Below are positions 19,409 through 26,671 of a stretch of 55,573 nucleotides of DNA, in pieces. The stretch is from Burkholderiaceae bacterium. Lineage in GTDB: Bacteria > Pseudomonadota > Gammaproteobacteria > Burkholderiales > Burkholderiaceae_D. Location of the stretch: contig JAMNXS010000011.1 in the NCBI GenBank assembly GCA_023653025.1, positions 1-55,573 on the forward strand, read 5' to 3'. The position numbers and the translations under genes are program-made. Position 1 is the stretch's first letter. Every line of letters starts with the position of its first letter. The notes under the pieces were generated by a model. That model ran no database searches, was not told where the DNA came from, and saw nothing but the letters and a program-made list of their open reading frames with translations.

Positions 19409-19436
19409 AAAAAATACCCCTCGCTGTGGCGAGGGG
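19409..19436 (-). terminator. Intrinsic terminator in the ilvI leader (candidate attenuator)
   Basis: A perfect 8-bp stem CCCCTCGC / GCGAGGGG with a 4-nt loop is followed on the minus strand by TA and six T residues. No minus-strand gene lies upstream that needs a terminator, because the upstream neighbour is on the plus strand. It therefore most probably acts in the ilvI leader as an attenuator, 300 nt before the start codon. Confidence 0.65.
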
Positions 19437-19445
19437 AACGATACG

Positions 19446-19529
19446 TTAATGCGTTGCAGCAGACAGGTCAAGGAAAATCTTGAAAAAAGCCAATGAAATC
19501 AAGCGTTTTACCTGATCTTTGTCGAGCAT
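19446..19529 (-). CDS. Candidate leader peptide of the ilvIHC operon
   Basis: A 27-codon frame from ATG 19529 to TAA 19446-19448 ends ten nt before the leader terminator. It contains five Leu, two Ile and one Val, including KRLISLAFFKIFLDL. This is a moderate, scattered enrichment, not a run as in leuL. The ribosome site (GGCGGA) is too close to the ATG to be good. A promoter-like TTGACC/TAACGT pair lies inside it, which would instead start transcription just before the terminator. It may therefore be fortuitous. Confidence 0.3.
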   Translation of the reverse strand: MLDKDQVKRLISLAFFKIFLDLSAATH

Positions 19530-19657
19530 TCCGCCAGTCGGGCACGCACATGGATCGGGCATTGGCATTCCTGCATCGGTGCTGTTCAAGCGCGCAGTCA
19601 TCGACGCTGCGGCAGCGGACGTACAATGCCGGGCTCCGACCCAGCCCGCTGCCTGCC

Positions 19658-20188
19658 GTGACCGACACCGCCCCGCAAGAACTGCTCGCCGTCCCCGTCA
19701 AGAACCGCCTGTTCGGCATGCTCTACGAGGGCATGCTGCTGTTCGGCGTGCTGTTCATCTCCGGCTGGCTGTTCTCGACACTGCTACAGCAGCGGCACGC
19801 GCTGGCGCTGCGCCATGCGCAGCAGGCCTGGCAGTTCCTCGTGCTGGGGGCCTACTTCGTCTGGTTCTGGACACACGGCGGCCAGACGCTGGCGATGAAG
19901 ACCTGGCGCGTGCGCGTCGTGTGCGCCGATGGCAGTCCACTGCGCTGGACACGCGCGGTGCTGCGCTACCTGCTGGCTTATCTGTGGTTCGTACCCGGGC
20001 TGGCCATCGCCTACCTGATCGGCGCGCAGGGCTGGATGCTGTTGCTGCTGCCGGCGCTGAATGTCGTGCTGTGGGCCGCGACCGCGCGCTTCGACCGCGA
20101 CCGCCAGTTCCTGCACGACCGGCTGGCCGGCACCCGCCTCGTGCTGGCGCCTGCGGCGAAGCCGCGCAGTCCCGAACGCCGCGCCTGA
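19658..20188 (+). CDS. RDD-family membrane protein
   Basis: Small polytopic inner-membrane protein of the RDD family; function unknown, some members affect ion or compatible-solute transport. I chose GTG at 19658 (VTDTAPQELLAVP), 176 residues. The frame is open further up, but TACAAT at 19622 is a likely -10 box and family members start shortly before the VKNRLFGMLYEGMLLFG segment. Three or four hydrophobic helices are visible (about 21-40, 55-74, 110-150). The RDD-like signature RFDRDRQFLHDRLAGTRLV is near the C-terminus, and GGQTLAMKTWRVRVV is in the middle. It is followed after 15 nt by a hydrolase gene. Confidence 0.85.
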   Translation: MTDTAPQELLAVPVKNRLFGMLYEGMLLFGVLFISGWLFSTLLQQRHALALRHAQQAWQFLVLGAYFVWFWTHGGQTLAMKTWRVRVVCADGSPLRWTRAVLRYLLAYLWFVPGLAIAYLIGAQGWMLLLLPALNVVLWAATARFDRDRQFLHDRLAGTRLVLAPAAKPRSPERRA

Positions 20189-20203
20189 CGCCGGCAGGCC
20201 GCC

Positions 20204-21148
20204 ATGATCGCCGCACTCACCCGCTCGATGATCGTGCTGCAGGTGATCCTGCTGGGGGTGGCGGCGCTGCTGCTGGTGCAGGCGGGCGGGCTCGGGTGGC
20301 CGGCGGCGCTGACGGCGGCGGGCGGACTGCTGCTGGCGGTGCGGGCGGCGATTGTCTTCAACAACTACCTGCTGTCGGATGCGCTGCGCCAGCCGATGCA
20401 GGACGGTACGCGCGCACCGGCACCTAAGCTCGCACTGTGCTTCGCGCAGGAGTTCTGGTGGAGCATGGTGTGCTGGTTCCGCCTGTTCCCGACCGGCCGC
20501 CCGTTCTCCGTCCGCGCCGACGATGCCGGCGACTATCCGGTGCTGATGCTGCACGGGTATGGCGCCAACGCCGGGTTCTGGACGCCCTGGTCGCGCCGGC
20601 TGGCCCGTGCCGGCATCAGCCACGCCGCCATCGACCTCGAGCCCGTGCTGGGCGGGATCGACGACTACGCGCCCCTCGTCGAGCATGCGGTATCCGCGCT
20701 CTGTCGCGCGACCGGCGCGCCAAAAGTGATCCTGCTCTGCCACAGCATGGGCGGACTGGCGGCTCGCGCCTGGCTACGCGCCTGCGGCATGGAGCGCGCC
20801 GCCTGCGTCATCACGCTCGGCACGCCGCACCACGGCAGCCGGTTGGCGGGTTACGGGCCGGGCCTGAATGCGCGGCAGATGCTGCCGCCGGCCGGCGGAT
20901 CGGCGGACTGGCTTGTGCGACTGGCCGGCGCCGAAGATTCGGCGCTGCGCTCGCTGTTCGTGTCGATCCACACGCGGCACGACAACATCGTGGCACCGCA
21001 GGCATCAGCGATTCTGCCGGGCGCACGCAACGTCGGGGTCGACCTGGTCGGCCACGTCGCGCTCGGGTTTGACAGGGAAGTGGGCGAGCGCGTGCTCGCC
21101 GAGATCATTGCAGCCCGCCGAAACAGGTCGACAGCAGGAAGTCGATGA
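20204..21148 (+). CDS. Lipase/esterase-like alpha/beta hydrolase, membrane-anchored
   Basis: The 314-residue protein has two N-terminal hydrophobic segments (about 8-27 and 32-52) that should anchor it in the inner membrane. An alpha/beta hydrolase domain follows with VLMLHGYGANAGFW (oxyanion region), nucleophile S181 in LLCHSMGGLAARAW, and a likely catalytic His in the C-terminal DLVGHVALGFDREV. The TLGTPHHGS segment is typical of triacylglycerol lipase/PGAP1-like esterases. The substrate is unknown. It lies 15 nt after the RDD gene, probably one unit. Its last 44 bp overlap the 3' end of the convergent TetR gene. Confidence 0.88.
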   Translation: MIAALTRSMIVLQVILLGVAALLLVQAGGLGWPAALTAAGGLLLAVRAAIVFNNYLLSDALRQPMQDGTRAPAPKLALCFAQEFWWSMVCWFRLFPTGRPFSVRADDAGDYPVLMLHGYGANAGFWTPWSRRLARAGISHAAIDLEPVLGGIDDYAPLVEHAVSALCRATGAPKVILLCHSMGGLAARAWLRACGMERAACVITLGTPHHGSRLAGYGPGLNARQMLPPAGGSADWLVRLAGAEDSALRSLFVSIHTRHDNIVAPQASAILPGARNVGVDLVGHVALGFDREVGERVLAEIIAARRNRSTAGSR

Positions 21149-21710
21149 CCTGCTCGTCGCTATACTGCTCGTTCGTGCGCAGGTAATCCAGCGTCGGGTC
21201 GCAGGAGCGCGCGTAGATGGTGAACAACACGACCTCCGTCGGCAGGTCGGCACGGATCGCGCCCTGCGCGCGTGCCTTTTCGATCAGTTCGCCCATCAGT
21301 TCGTTCAGATCCATCAGCCGCGTGATGTAGCGGGTGTTGTTCAGCAGCGCCTCGCGCAGGCCGGTGTTTTCCGCCGGCAGGGTCGGCAGGCCGCCCTTCA
21401 TCCGCACCTCGAGCGCCCACTGCAGCACGCCCTTGAGCTGGTCGATCGCGGGCTGGTCGGGCGCGAGGCCACGCACGAAGGCCAGCGTGTTCTCGAGCAG
21501 GCGGATCATCGCCGCCGCCGCCAGCGCCTCTTTCGACGGGAAGTGCTTGTACAGGCTGGCCTTGGCAATGCCCACGTCGGCCGCCACCTCGTCCATCGTC
21601 ATCAGGTCGAAGCCCTTTTTCGCCAGCAGGCTGTTGGTGGCGTCGACGATGGCGTTCTCGCGCACGATCAGTTGCTGCTGCTTGAAGGAAAGCTTGGGTT
21701 CTGTACTCAT
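21105..21710 (-). CDS. TetR/AcrR-family transcriptional regulator
   Basis: DNA-binding repressor of 201 residues. The N-terminal helix-turn-helix (about 30-65) reads TMDEVAADVGIAKASLYKHF followed by PSKEALAAAA, a canonical TetR recognition region; the rest is an all-helical ligand domain. It is divergent from the fasciclin gene across a 110-nt gap that contains an ATTGTC/GACAAT inverted repeat, a candidate operator. Its 3' end overlaps the lipase-like gene tail to tail. The ligand and regulon are unknown. Confidence 0.92.
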   Translation of the reverse strand: MSTEPKLSFKQQQLIVRENAIVDATNSLLAKKGFDLMTMDEVAADVGIAKASLYKHFPSKEALAAAAMIRLLENTLAFVRGLAPDQPAIDQLKGVLQWALEVRMKGGLPTLPAENTGLREALLNNTRYITRLMDLNELMGELIEKARAQGAIRADLPTEVVLFTIYARSCDPTLDYLRTNEQYSDEQVIDFLLSTCFGGLQ

Positions 21711-21780
21711 CGGTTGCGATTAAGGCGGGGCGGTTTTGAACTTTCGCGATTATACGGCAGCCGAATCATGGGCGCTCACT

Positions 21781-21803
21781 ATTGTCCATATGCTAATGAC
21801 AAT
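21781..21803. promoter_or_regulatory. Inverted repeat between the TetR and fasciclin genes
   Basis: ATTGTC (21781-21786) and GACAAT (21798-21803) form a perfect 6-bp inverted repeat with an 11-nt centre, 18 nt upstream of the fasciclin ATG. The position suits a TetR operator controlling the fasciclin gene and possibly the regulator itself. TTGTCC-17 nt-TTTATA overlaps it as a possible promoter, though that would start transcription too near the ATG. Confidence 0.4.
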
Positions 21804-21820
21804 TTTTATAGAGGACCTCC

Positions 21821-22288
21821 ATGCCGCGACTGTTCATCTCGGTCATCGCCGCGCTGACGGCGCTGACGGCCCTGCCGGCGACCGCCGAAGATCTGCTCGA
21901 CACGGCGCACCGCGCCGGCTCCTTCAAAACCTTCATCGATGCCGTCCGTACGGCCGGCCTCACCACGCAGATGAAAGCCAACGGCCCCTACACCATCTTC
22001 ATGCCGACCGATGCCGCATTCGACCAGCTCGACGCCGGCCGCTGGGCGGCGCTGCGGCAGGACAAAGATCAACTGGCGCGCGTGCTGCGCTATCACGTCA
22101 TTCGGGGCAAGGTGAAAGTCACCGAGGTCAAGCCCGGCAAAGCGAGGAGCGAGGCCGGCGCGCTGCTGGCGCTGAAGTCCGACAACGGCATGGTAACGGT
22201 GAATGGCGCCCGCGTGACGGAGAGCGACCTCGCCGCCGACAACGGCATCATTCACGGCATAGACGCCGTGCTGATGCCACCCGACTGA
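21821..22288 (+). CDS. Secreted fasciclin (FAS1) domain protein
   Basis: A 155-residue single-FAS1 protein. Residues 1-22 form a signal peptide (MPRLFISVIAALTALTALPATA, cleavage about A22-E23), so it should be periplasmic or secreted. The FAS1 domain shows YTIFMPTDAAFDQL (H1 region), YHVIRGKV and the H2-like end ADNGIIHGIDAVLMPP. FAS1 proteins generally mediate adhesion or protein contacts; the exact role is unknown. Divergent from a TetR regulator, which may control it. Confidence 0.92.
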   Translation: MPRLFISVIAALTALTALPATAEDLLDTAHRAGSFKTFIDAVRTAGLTTQMKANGPYTIFMPTDAAFDQLDAGRWAALRQDKDQLARVLRYHVIRGKVKVTEVKPGKARSEAGALLALKSDNGMVTVNGARVTESDLAADNGIIHGIDAVLMPPD

Positions 22289-22318
22289 CGGCCAGGCGGC
22301 TTCGGCTATCATCTCCGG

Positions 22319-22927
22319 ATGAGACATGCGTTGCGATCCCTGTGCGTCTATTGCGGCTCGGCTGCCGGTCATGATCCCGCTTTTGCCGACGCAGCCCGGT
22401 TGCTCGGCCGGCTGATGGCAGGGCAAGGCCTGACGCTGGTCTACGGCGGCGGCCATGTCGGCCTGATGGGCATCATCGCCGATGCCGTGCTCGCGGCCGG
22501 CGGCGAAGTCACCGGCGTGATACCGCGCGCGCTGATGGACAGCGAGGTCGGCCACGAGCGGCTGACCCGCCTGTGGGTCGTGGCCGACATGCACGAGCGC
22601 AAGGCGCTGATGGCCGAGCATGCGGACGGCTTCATCGCCCTGCCGGGCGGCATCGGCACGCTGGAAGAACTGTTCGAGGCCATGACCTGGCTGCAGCTGG
22701 GCTACCATGCGAAGCCGATCGGGCTGCTGAACGTGCAAGGCTTCTACGACCCGCTGCTGGATTTTCTCGACCGCCAGGTCAGAGCGGGATTCCTGCGGCA
22801 TGAGCATCGTGCGCTGCTGATGACGGAGACGGATCCGGCGGCGCTGCTGCAGCGCCTGAGGGGATTCGTGATGCCGGAGGGAGTCAGCGTGTTCAGCCGG
22901 CGCGAGGCGAGGAACTTGGTACCCTGA
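22319..22927 (+). CDS. LOG-family protein (cytokinin riboside 5'-monophosphate phosphoribohydrolase type)
   Basis: Homologous to Rossmann-like LOG nucleotide hydrolases that release the base from AMP or cytokinin nucleotides. The 202-residue protein carries [28 protein letters not shown], the MHERKALM segment and the signature [17 protein letters not shown] with the catalytic Glu. It follows the fasciclin gene by 30 nt on the same strand. Bacterial substrates are usually unproven. Confidence 0.93.
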   Translation: MRHALRSLCVYCGSAAGHDPAFADAARLLGRLMAGQGLTLVYGGGHVGLMGIIADAVLAAGGEVTGVIPRALMDSEVGHERLTRLWVVADMHERKALMAEHADGFIALPGGIGTLEELFEAMTWLQLGYHAKPIGLLNVQGFYDPLLDFLDRQVRAGFLRHEHRALLMTETDPAALLQRLRGFVMPEGVSVFSRREARNLVP

Positions 22928-22934
22928 TCCTGAT

Positions 22935-23018
22935 GGCGGGTTTCGCTTTGCTCTACCCGCCCTACGGGAACCAGTCGGCGCGGGGACGTAGGGCGGGTAG
23001 AGCGAAGCGAAACCCGCC
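22935..23018. repeat. Family-1 palindromic repeat, inverted pair
   Basis: Two copies face each other: 22935-22965 (GGCGGGTTTCGCTTTGCTCT...) and 22988-23018 (reverse orientation, GTAGGGCGGGTAGAGCGAAG...), separated by 22 nt. Together they can fold into a long hairpin. They fill the gap between the convergent LOG and metZ genes and may work as a bidirectional terminator or mRNA stabiliser. Confidence 0.9.
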
Positions 23019-23034
23019 GCACGACACAAGCGCG

Positions 23035-24273
23035 TTAATCCAGCGCCTGCCGGAAATCCTCAATCAGATCCCCGGTATCCTCGATCCCCACCGACACCCG
23101 GATCAGCGACTCGGCAATGCCCATCGATGCCCGGCGCTCGGGCCCCATCTCGTGGAAAATCGTGTGTGCCACCGGAATCACCAGCGTGCGGGTGTCGCCG
23201 AGGTTGCTGGCCGGGACGGCGATCTGCAGGCGGTTCAGGTAATCGAAGCAGTCGATGCCCGCGGCCAGCTCGAAGCTGAACAGTCCGCCATAGGCGCGGA
23301 ACAGCGATGCGGCGATCGCATGCTGCGGATGCGAAGGCAGGCCCGGATAATGGACGGCCGCCACGCGCGGATCGTCGGACAGCATGCGCGCCAGCGCCAG
23401 CGCGCTGCCCGACTCGCGCTCGATGCGCAGCGCCATCGTCTCCGAGCCAACCGACAGATGGTGCGCGGCCTCCGGTCCCAGCGCCGCGCCGAAATCGCGC
23501 AGGCCCTTGGCGCGCAGCTGGGCCATGCCCCAGGCGCCGGGTACGAAGCGCTGGTAGCTGTCGGCTATGTTGGGAAAACGGGTCCAGTCGAACAGGCCGG
23601 TATCGGTGAGGCTGCCGCCGAGGGCGTTGCCGTGGCCGCCGATCGACTTCGTCAGCGCATTGACCACGAGACCGGCGCCGACCGCCTTCGGCCGGAACAG
23701 GTAGGGCGAGGTCATCGTGTTGTCGACGACATACAGGATGCCCCGCTCGCGGCACAACGTGCCGATGCGCTCGAGGTCGGCCACCTGCGTGCGGGGGTTC
23801 GCGATGGTCTCGACGAACACGAGGCGGGTATTCGGCTGCAGCGCACGCTCGACATGGGCGACATCGGTGGGATCGACGAAGGATACCGGCATGCCCTGCT
23901 GGCTGACAGTCTGCCACAGGCTGTTGGTGTTCCCGAACAGGAAGGACGACGACACCACATGGTCACCCGAGCGCAGCAGGCCCTGCACGATCGCGCCGAT
24001 TGCCGCCATGCCGGTCGCGAAGCACAGCGTGGCCATGCCATCTTCCATGCGGGTGATCTTGTCCTCGAGCGCGGACACGGTAGGGTTACCCTGCCGGCCG
24101 TAGCGGTAGCCCGCCTTCTTGCCCTGGAAAACATCTGCCAGCTCGCGCGCGTCGCGGTAACCGAAGGCTACCGCCGTGTGGATCGGCTTGTGCAGCGAAC
24201 CGTGCTCGATCGGCTTTTGCCGGTCGCTGTGGAGGACGGTGGTGGTGAATCCGCGGTTCTTCTTGTCAGTCAT
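23035..24273 (-). CDS. metZ: O-succinylhomoserine sulfhydrylase
   Basis: PLP enzyme of the Cys/Met metabolism family; with sulfide it makes homocysteine for methionine synthesis. The 412-residue protein has the GYRYGRQGNPTVSALE segment, the PLP phosphate loop ATGMAAIGAI, DNTMTSPYLF, and the PLP lysine K209 in NALTKSIGGHG. The position directly after purF (20 nt) is the usual metZ location in beta- and gammaproteobacteria, which favours MetZ over cystathionine gamma-synthase. A second family member occurs at 45445. Confidence 0.92.
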   Translation of the reverse strand: MTDKKNRGFTTTVLHSDRQKPIEHGSLHKPIHTAVAFGYRDARELADVFQGKKAGYRYGRQGNPTVSALEDKITRMEDGMATLCFATGMAAIGAIVQGLLRSGDHVVSSSFLFGNTNSLWQTVSQQGMPVSFVDPTDVAHVERALQPNTRLVFVETIANPRTQVADLERIGTLCRERGILYVVDNTMTSPYLFRPKAVGAGLVVNALTKSIGGHGNALGGSLTDTGLFDWTRFPNIADSYQRFVPGAWGMAQLRAKGLRDFGAALGPEAAHHLSVGSETMALRIERESGSALALARMLSDDPRVAAVHYPGLPSHPQHAIAASLFRAYGGLFSFELAAGIDCFDYLNRLQIAVPASNLGDTRTLVIPVAHTIFHEMGPERRASMGIAESLIRVSVGIEDTGDLIEDFRQALD

Positions 24274-24293
24274 GCGCTGCGCCCTGCCCCCGT

Positions 24294-25811
24294 TCAGTCG
24301 ACCCGTGCGAGGTTCAGGTTCAGCTGGGTGCGCACCGCATCTTCGGCCACATCTTTCGGATGCGCGCGCGCATATTCAATGCGGTCGAGGTAGTCGCGCG
24401 AGATGTCGCCGGTGATGTAGTCGCCGTCGAAGCAGGAAGCCTCGAAGCGCTTCAGCGCCGGGTTGACATCGCTGATCGAGCGCTTCATCGCCTCGATGTC
24501 CTGGTAGACCAGCGCATCGGCGGTGATCTCACGGCACACTTCGTCCTCGCTGCGGCCGTAGGCGATCAGTTCGCTGCGGGTCGGCATGTCGATGCCGTAG
24601 ACGTTCGGGTACTTCACCGGCGGCGCTGCGGACGCGAAGATCACGCGCTTGGCGCCCGAGTCGCGCGCCATCTGCACGATCTCGCGGCTGGTGGTGCCGC
24701 GCACGATCGAGTCGTCGACCAGCAGCACGCTCTTGCCCTTGAACTCGGCGCTGATCGCGTTAAGCTTCTGGCGCACCGATTTCTTGCGCACGCCCTGCCC
24801 CGGCATGATGAAGGTGCGGCCGATGTAGCGGTTCTTGATGAAGCCTTCGCGGAAGGTCAGGTTCAGCTTCAGCGCGAGCTCCATCGCCGACGGACGCGAC
24901 GAATCCGGGATCGGCATCACGACGTCGATGTCGCCGTGGCTGAGCTCGCGACGGATCTTGTCGGCGAGGTGCTCGCCCATTTTCAGGCGGGTCGCATAGA
25001 CCGACGCGCCGTCGATCACCGAATCCGGGCGCGCAAGGTAAACGAACTCGAACGCGCACGGGTTCAGCGTCGGGTTCTGCGCGCACTGCTGGTTGTAGAG
25101 CTGGCCGTCGTTATCGATGAAGATGGCCTCGCCCGGCATCACGTCGCGCAGGAAGCGGAAGCCCAGCCCCTCGAGCGCGACCGACTCGGATGCCACCACG
25201 TACTCCGGCCCCTTGTCGGAGTCGGAAAAGCCGATGCACAGCGGGCGGATGCCGTACGGATCGCGAAACGCCAGCAGGCCGTGGCCGGCGATCTGCGCCA
25301 CCACCGCATACGAGCCGCGCACGCGCTTGTGCAGCGATGCGACGGCATTGAACATCGTGCCGGGGTCGAGCGAAAAGCCGGTCGCGCTCTGCTGGATCTC
25401 GTGCGCCAGCACGTTGAGCAGCACCTCGGAGTCGGAGTCGGTGTTGATGTGGCGCCGGTCGTTCTTGAACAGGTCGATCTTCAGCTGCCCGGCATTGGTC
25501 AGGTTGCCATTGTGCGCGAGCGTGATACCGAACGGCGCATTCACGTAAAACGGCTGCGCCTCTTCCTCGCTGGAGGAGCCGGCCGTCGGGTAGCGGCACT
25601 GGCCGATGCCGGAGTTGCCTGGCAGCGAACGCATGTTGCGGGTCCGGAACACGTCGCGCACGAGGCCATTCGCCTTGTGCATGCTGAACGTGCTGCCGTG
25701 GTTGGTGGCAATGCCGGCTGCATCCTGTCCGCGATGCTGAAGCAGCAGCAGCGCGTCATAGATGAGCTGGTTCACAGGGCCGTGCGATACGACGCCGACG
25801 ATCCCGCACAT
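24294..25811 (-). CDS. purF: Amidophosphoribosyltransferase
   Basis: First committed step of purine synthesis: glutamine-dependent formation of phosphoribosylamine from PRPP. The ATG at 25811, with AAGGAG upstream, places the nucleophile Cys directly after Met (MCGIVGVVSHG); the frame extends eight codons further but those are discarded. The 505-residue protein has the Ntn glutaminase domain (about 1-235) and the PRTase domain with the PRPP loop VLLVDDSIVRGTTSREIV. cvpA, which usually precedes purF, is not there: the SPOR gene ends 62 nt upstream. Confidence 0.97.
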   Translation of the reverse strand: MCGIVGVVSHGPVNQLIYDALLLLQHRGQDAAGIATNHGSTFSMHKANGLVRDVFRTRNMRSLPGNSGIGQCRYPTAGSSSEEEAQPFYVNAPFGITLAHNGNLTNAGQLKIDLFKNDRRHINTDSDSEVLLNVLAHEIQQSATGFSLDPGTMFNAVASLHKRVRGSYAVVAQIAGHGLLAFRDPYGIRPLCIGFSDSDKGPEYVVASESVALEGLGFRFLRDVMPGEAIFIDNDGQLYNQQCAQNPTLNPCAFEFVYLARPDSVIDGASVYATRLKMGEHLADKIRRELSHGDIDVVMPIPDSSRPSAMELALKLNLTFREGFIKNRYIGRTFIMPGQGVRKKSVRQKLNAISAEFKGKSVLLVDDSIVRGTTSREIVQMARDSGAKRVIFASAAPPVKYPNVYGIDMPTRSELIAYGRSEDEVCREITADALVYQDIEAMKRSISDVNPALKRFEASCFDGDYITGDISRDYLDRIEYARAHPKDVAEDAVRTQLNLNLARVD

Positions 25812-25873
25812 GGTGGACTCCTTCAAAAAACTCAACCGACCGCCATTGGCCGATCAGGGGTGATGCCGAATAC

Positions 25874-26632
25874 TCAACCAGGCTGGACGGTGCCGGACAG
25901 TCCCATCTTGCCTAGGCGGGCCCGAATCCGATCGGCCTCGTCGCGGCTGCCGACCGGGCCGATGCGAACCCGGAAGCGCTCGCCGTCGCGGGTAGCGACC
26001 TTCTGCGAATAGGCTTTGAGCCCTGCTTTTTTCAACCGGTTCTGCAATTCTTCCGCTTTTGCCTTGTTGGCCACGGCAGCCACCTGCACAATGAATCGGC
26101 CCTTGTCCTTGTCGGCAGGCTTGGCAGCCGGTTTCTCCGGCGCCTTGTCGGCCGGCTTGTCGGCTGCCTTCTCGCCGGCAGTCGCGGCCGGTCGGGCGAC
26201 GTCGACCACCTGATCGACGCGTGCCGGCGGTGCCTCCGCCACCGGCGCGGTGGCCGGCTTGTCGGCAGCGGGCTTGTCGGCAGCAGGCTTGTCGATCTGT
26301 GCTGCCTCCTGCGGCGCCGGGGCCGGAGGCAGCGGCAGCGGATTCAGTGCGGCGCCCTGCGCCTTGTCGCGCGGGGGAATCTGGATGTTGATGTCGTCTG
26401 CCAGCGGCTTGGGTTCGGAGTCGAACACCATCGGCAAGCCGATGATGGCGGCCAGCACCAGCGCGGTGGCGCCGATCAGGCGCCGGCGGGCGCGTTTCTT
26501 CTCCGGCAGCATGGGGTCGATCGGTTCCTCGTCCTGCGCCCTGGCCGCACGGCTGCGGCGCGGCCTGACCGGCACGTCGGCGTCGTCGGCAGGATCCTGC
26601 GGTTTCTTGCGAAGAAAGGAGAACACGCCCAT
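25874..26632 (-). CDS. SPOR-domain membrane protein (DedD-like)
   Basis: Bitopic inner-membrane protein of 252 residues: a basic cytoplasmic region (1-50), one transmembrane helix (about 51-70, LIGATALVLAAIIGLPMVF), an Ala/Pro/Lys-rich periplasmic linker with repeated KPAADKPAADKPA, and a C-terminal SPOR domain (about 178-252, GRFIVQVAAVANKAKAEEL...). SPOR domains bind denuded septal peptidoglycan, so a role at the division site is likely. It lies 39 nt after folC and precedes purF; cvpA is missing between them. Confidence 0.9.
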   Translation of the reverse strand: MGVFSFLRKKPQDPADDADVPVRPRRSRAARAQDEEPIDPMLPEKKRARRRLIGATALVLAAIIGLPMVFDSEPKPLADDINIQIPPRDKAQGAALNPLPLPPAPAPQEAAQIDKPAADKPAADKPATAPVAEAPPARVDQVVDVARPAATAGEKAADKPADKAPEKPAAKPADKDKGRFIVQVAAVANKAKAEELQNRLKKAGLKAYSQKVATRDGERFRVRIGPVGSRDEADRIRARLGKMGLSGTVQPG

Positions 26633-26671
26633 AGAGAATTCTTGCTTCGACAGGAGGAGGGTGCGCAGCGG

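Larger units (their letters stand above)
19110..19657. other. Regulatory gap between ilvI and the RDD gene
   Basis: This 548-nt stretch carries no large gene. Reading toward ilvI it holds a candidate 27-codon leader peptide (19529-19446), a sigma70-like promoter (TTGACC 19471-19466, 17-nt gap, TAACGT 19448-19443), an intrinsic terminator (19436-19409) and about 300 nt of leader with a small CAGGCA/TGCCTG hairpin near 19340. Reading the other way, TACAAT at 19622-19627 is a -10 candidate for the RDD gene. An RNA motif named ilvH has been described in Betaproteobacteria; I could not compare it here. Confidence 0.5.

Noticed and set aside
24360-26012. Plus-strand open frame of 550 codons opposite purF
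   Set aside because: Antisense shadow of purF, whose own motifs are complete.
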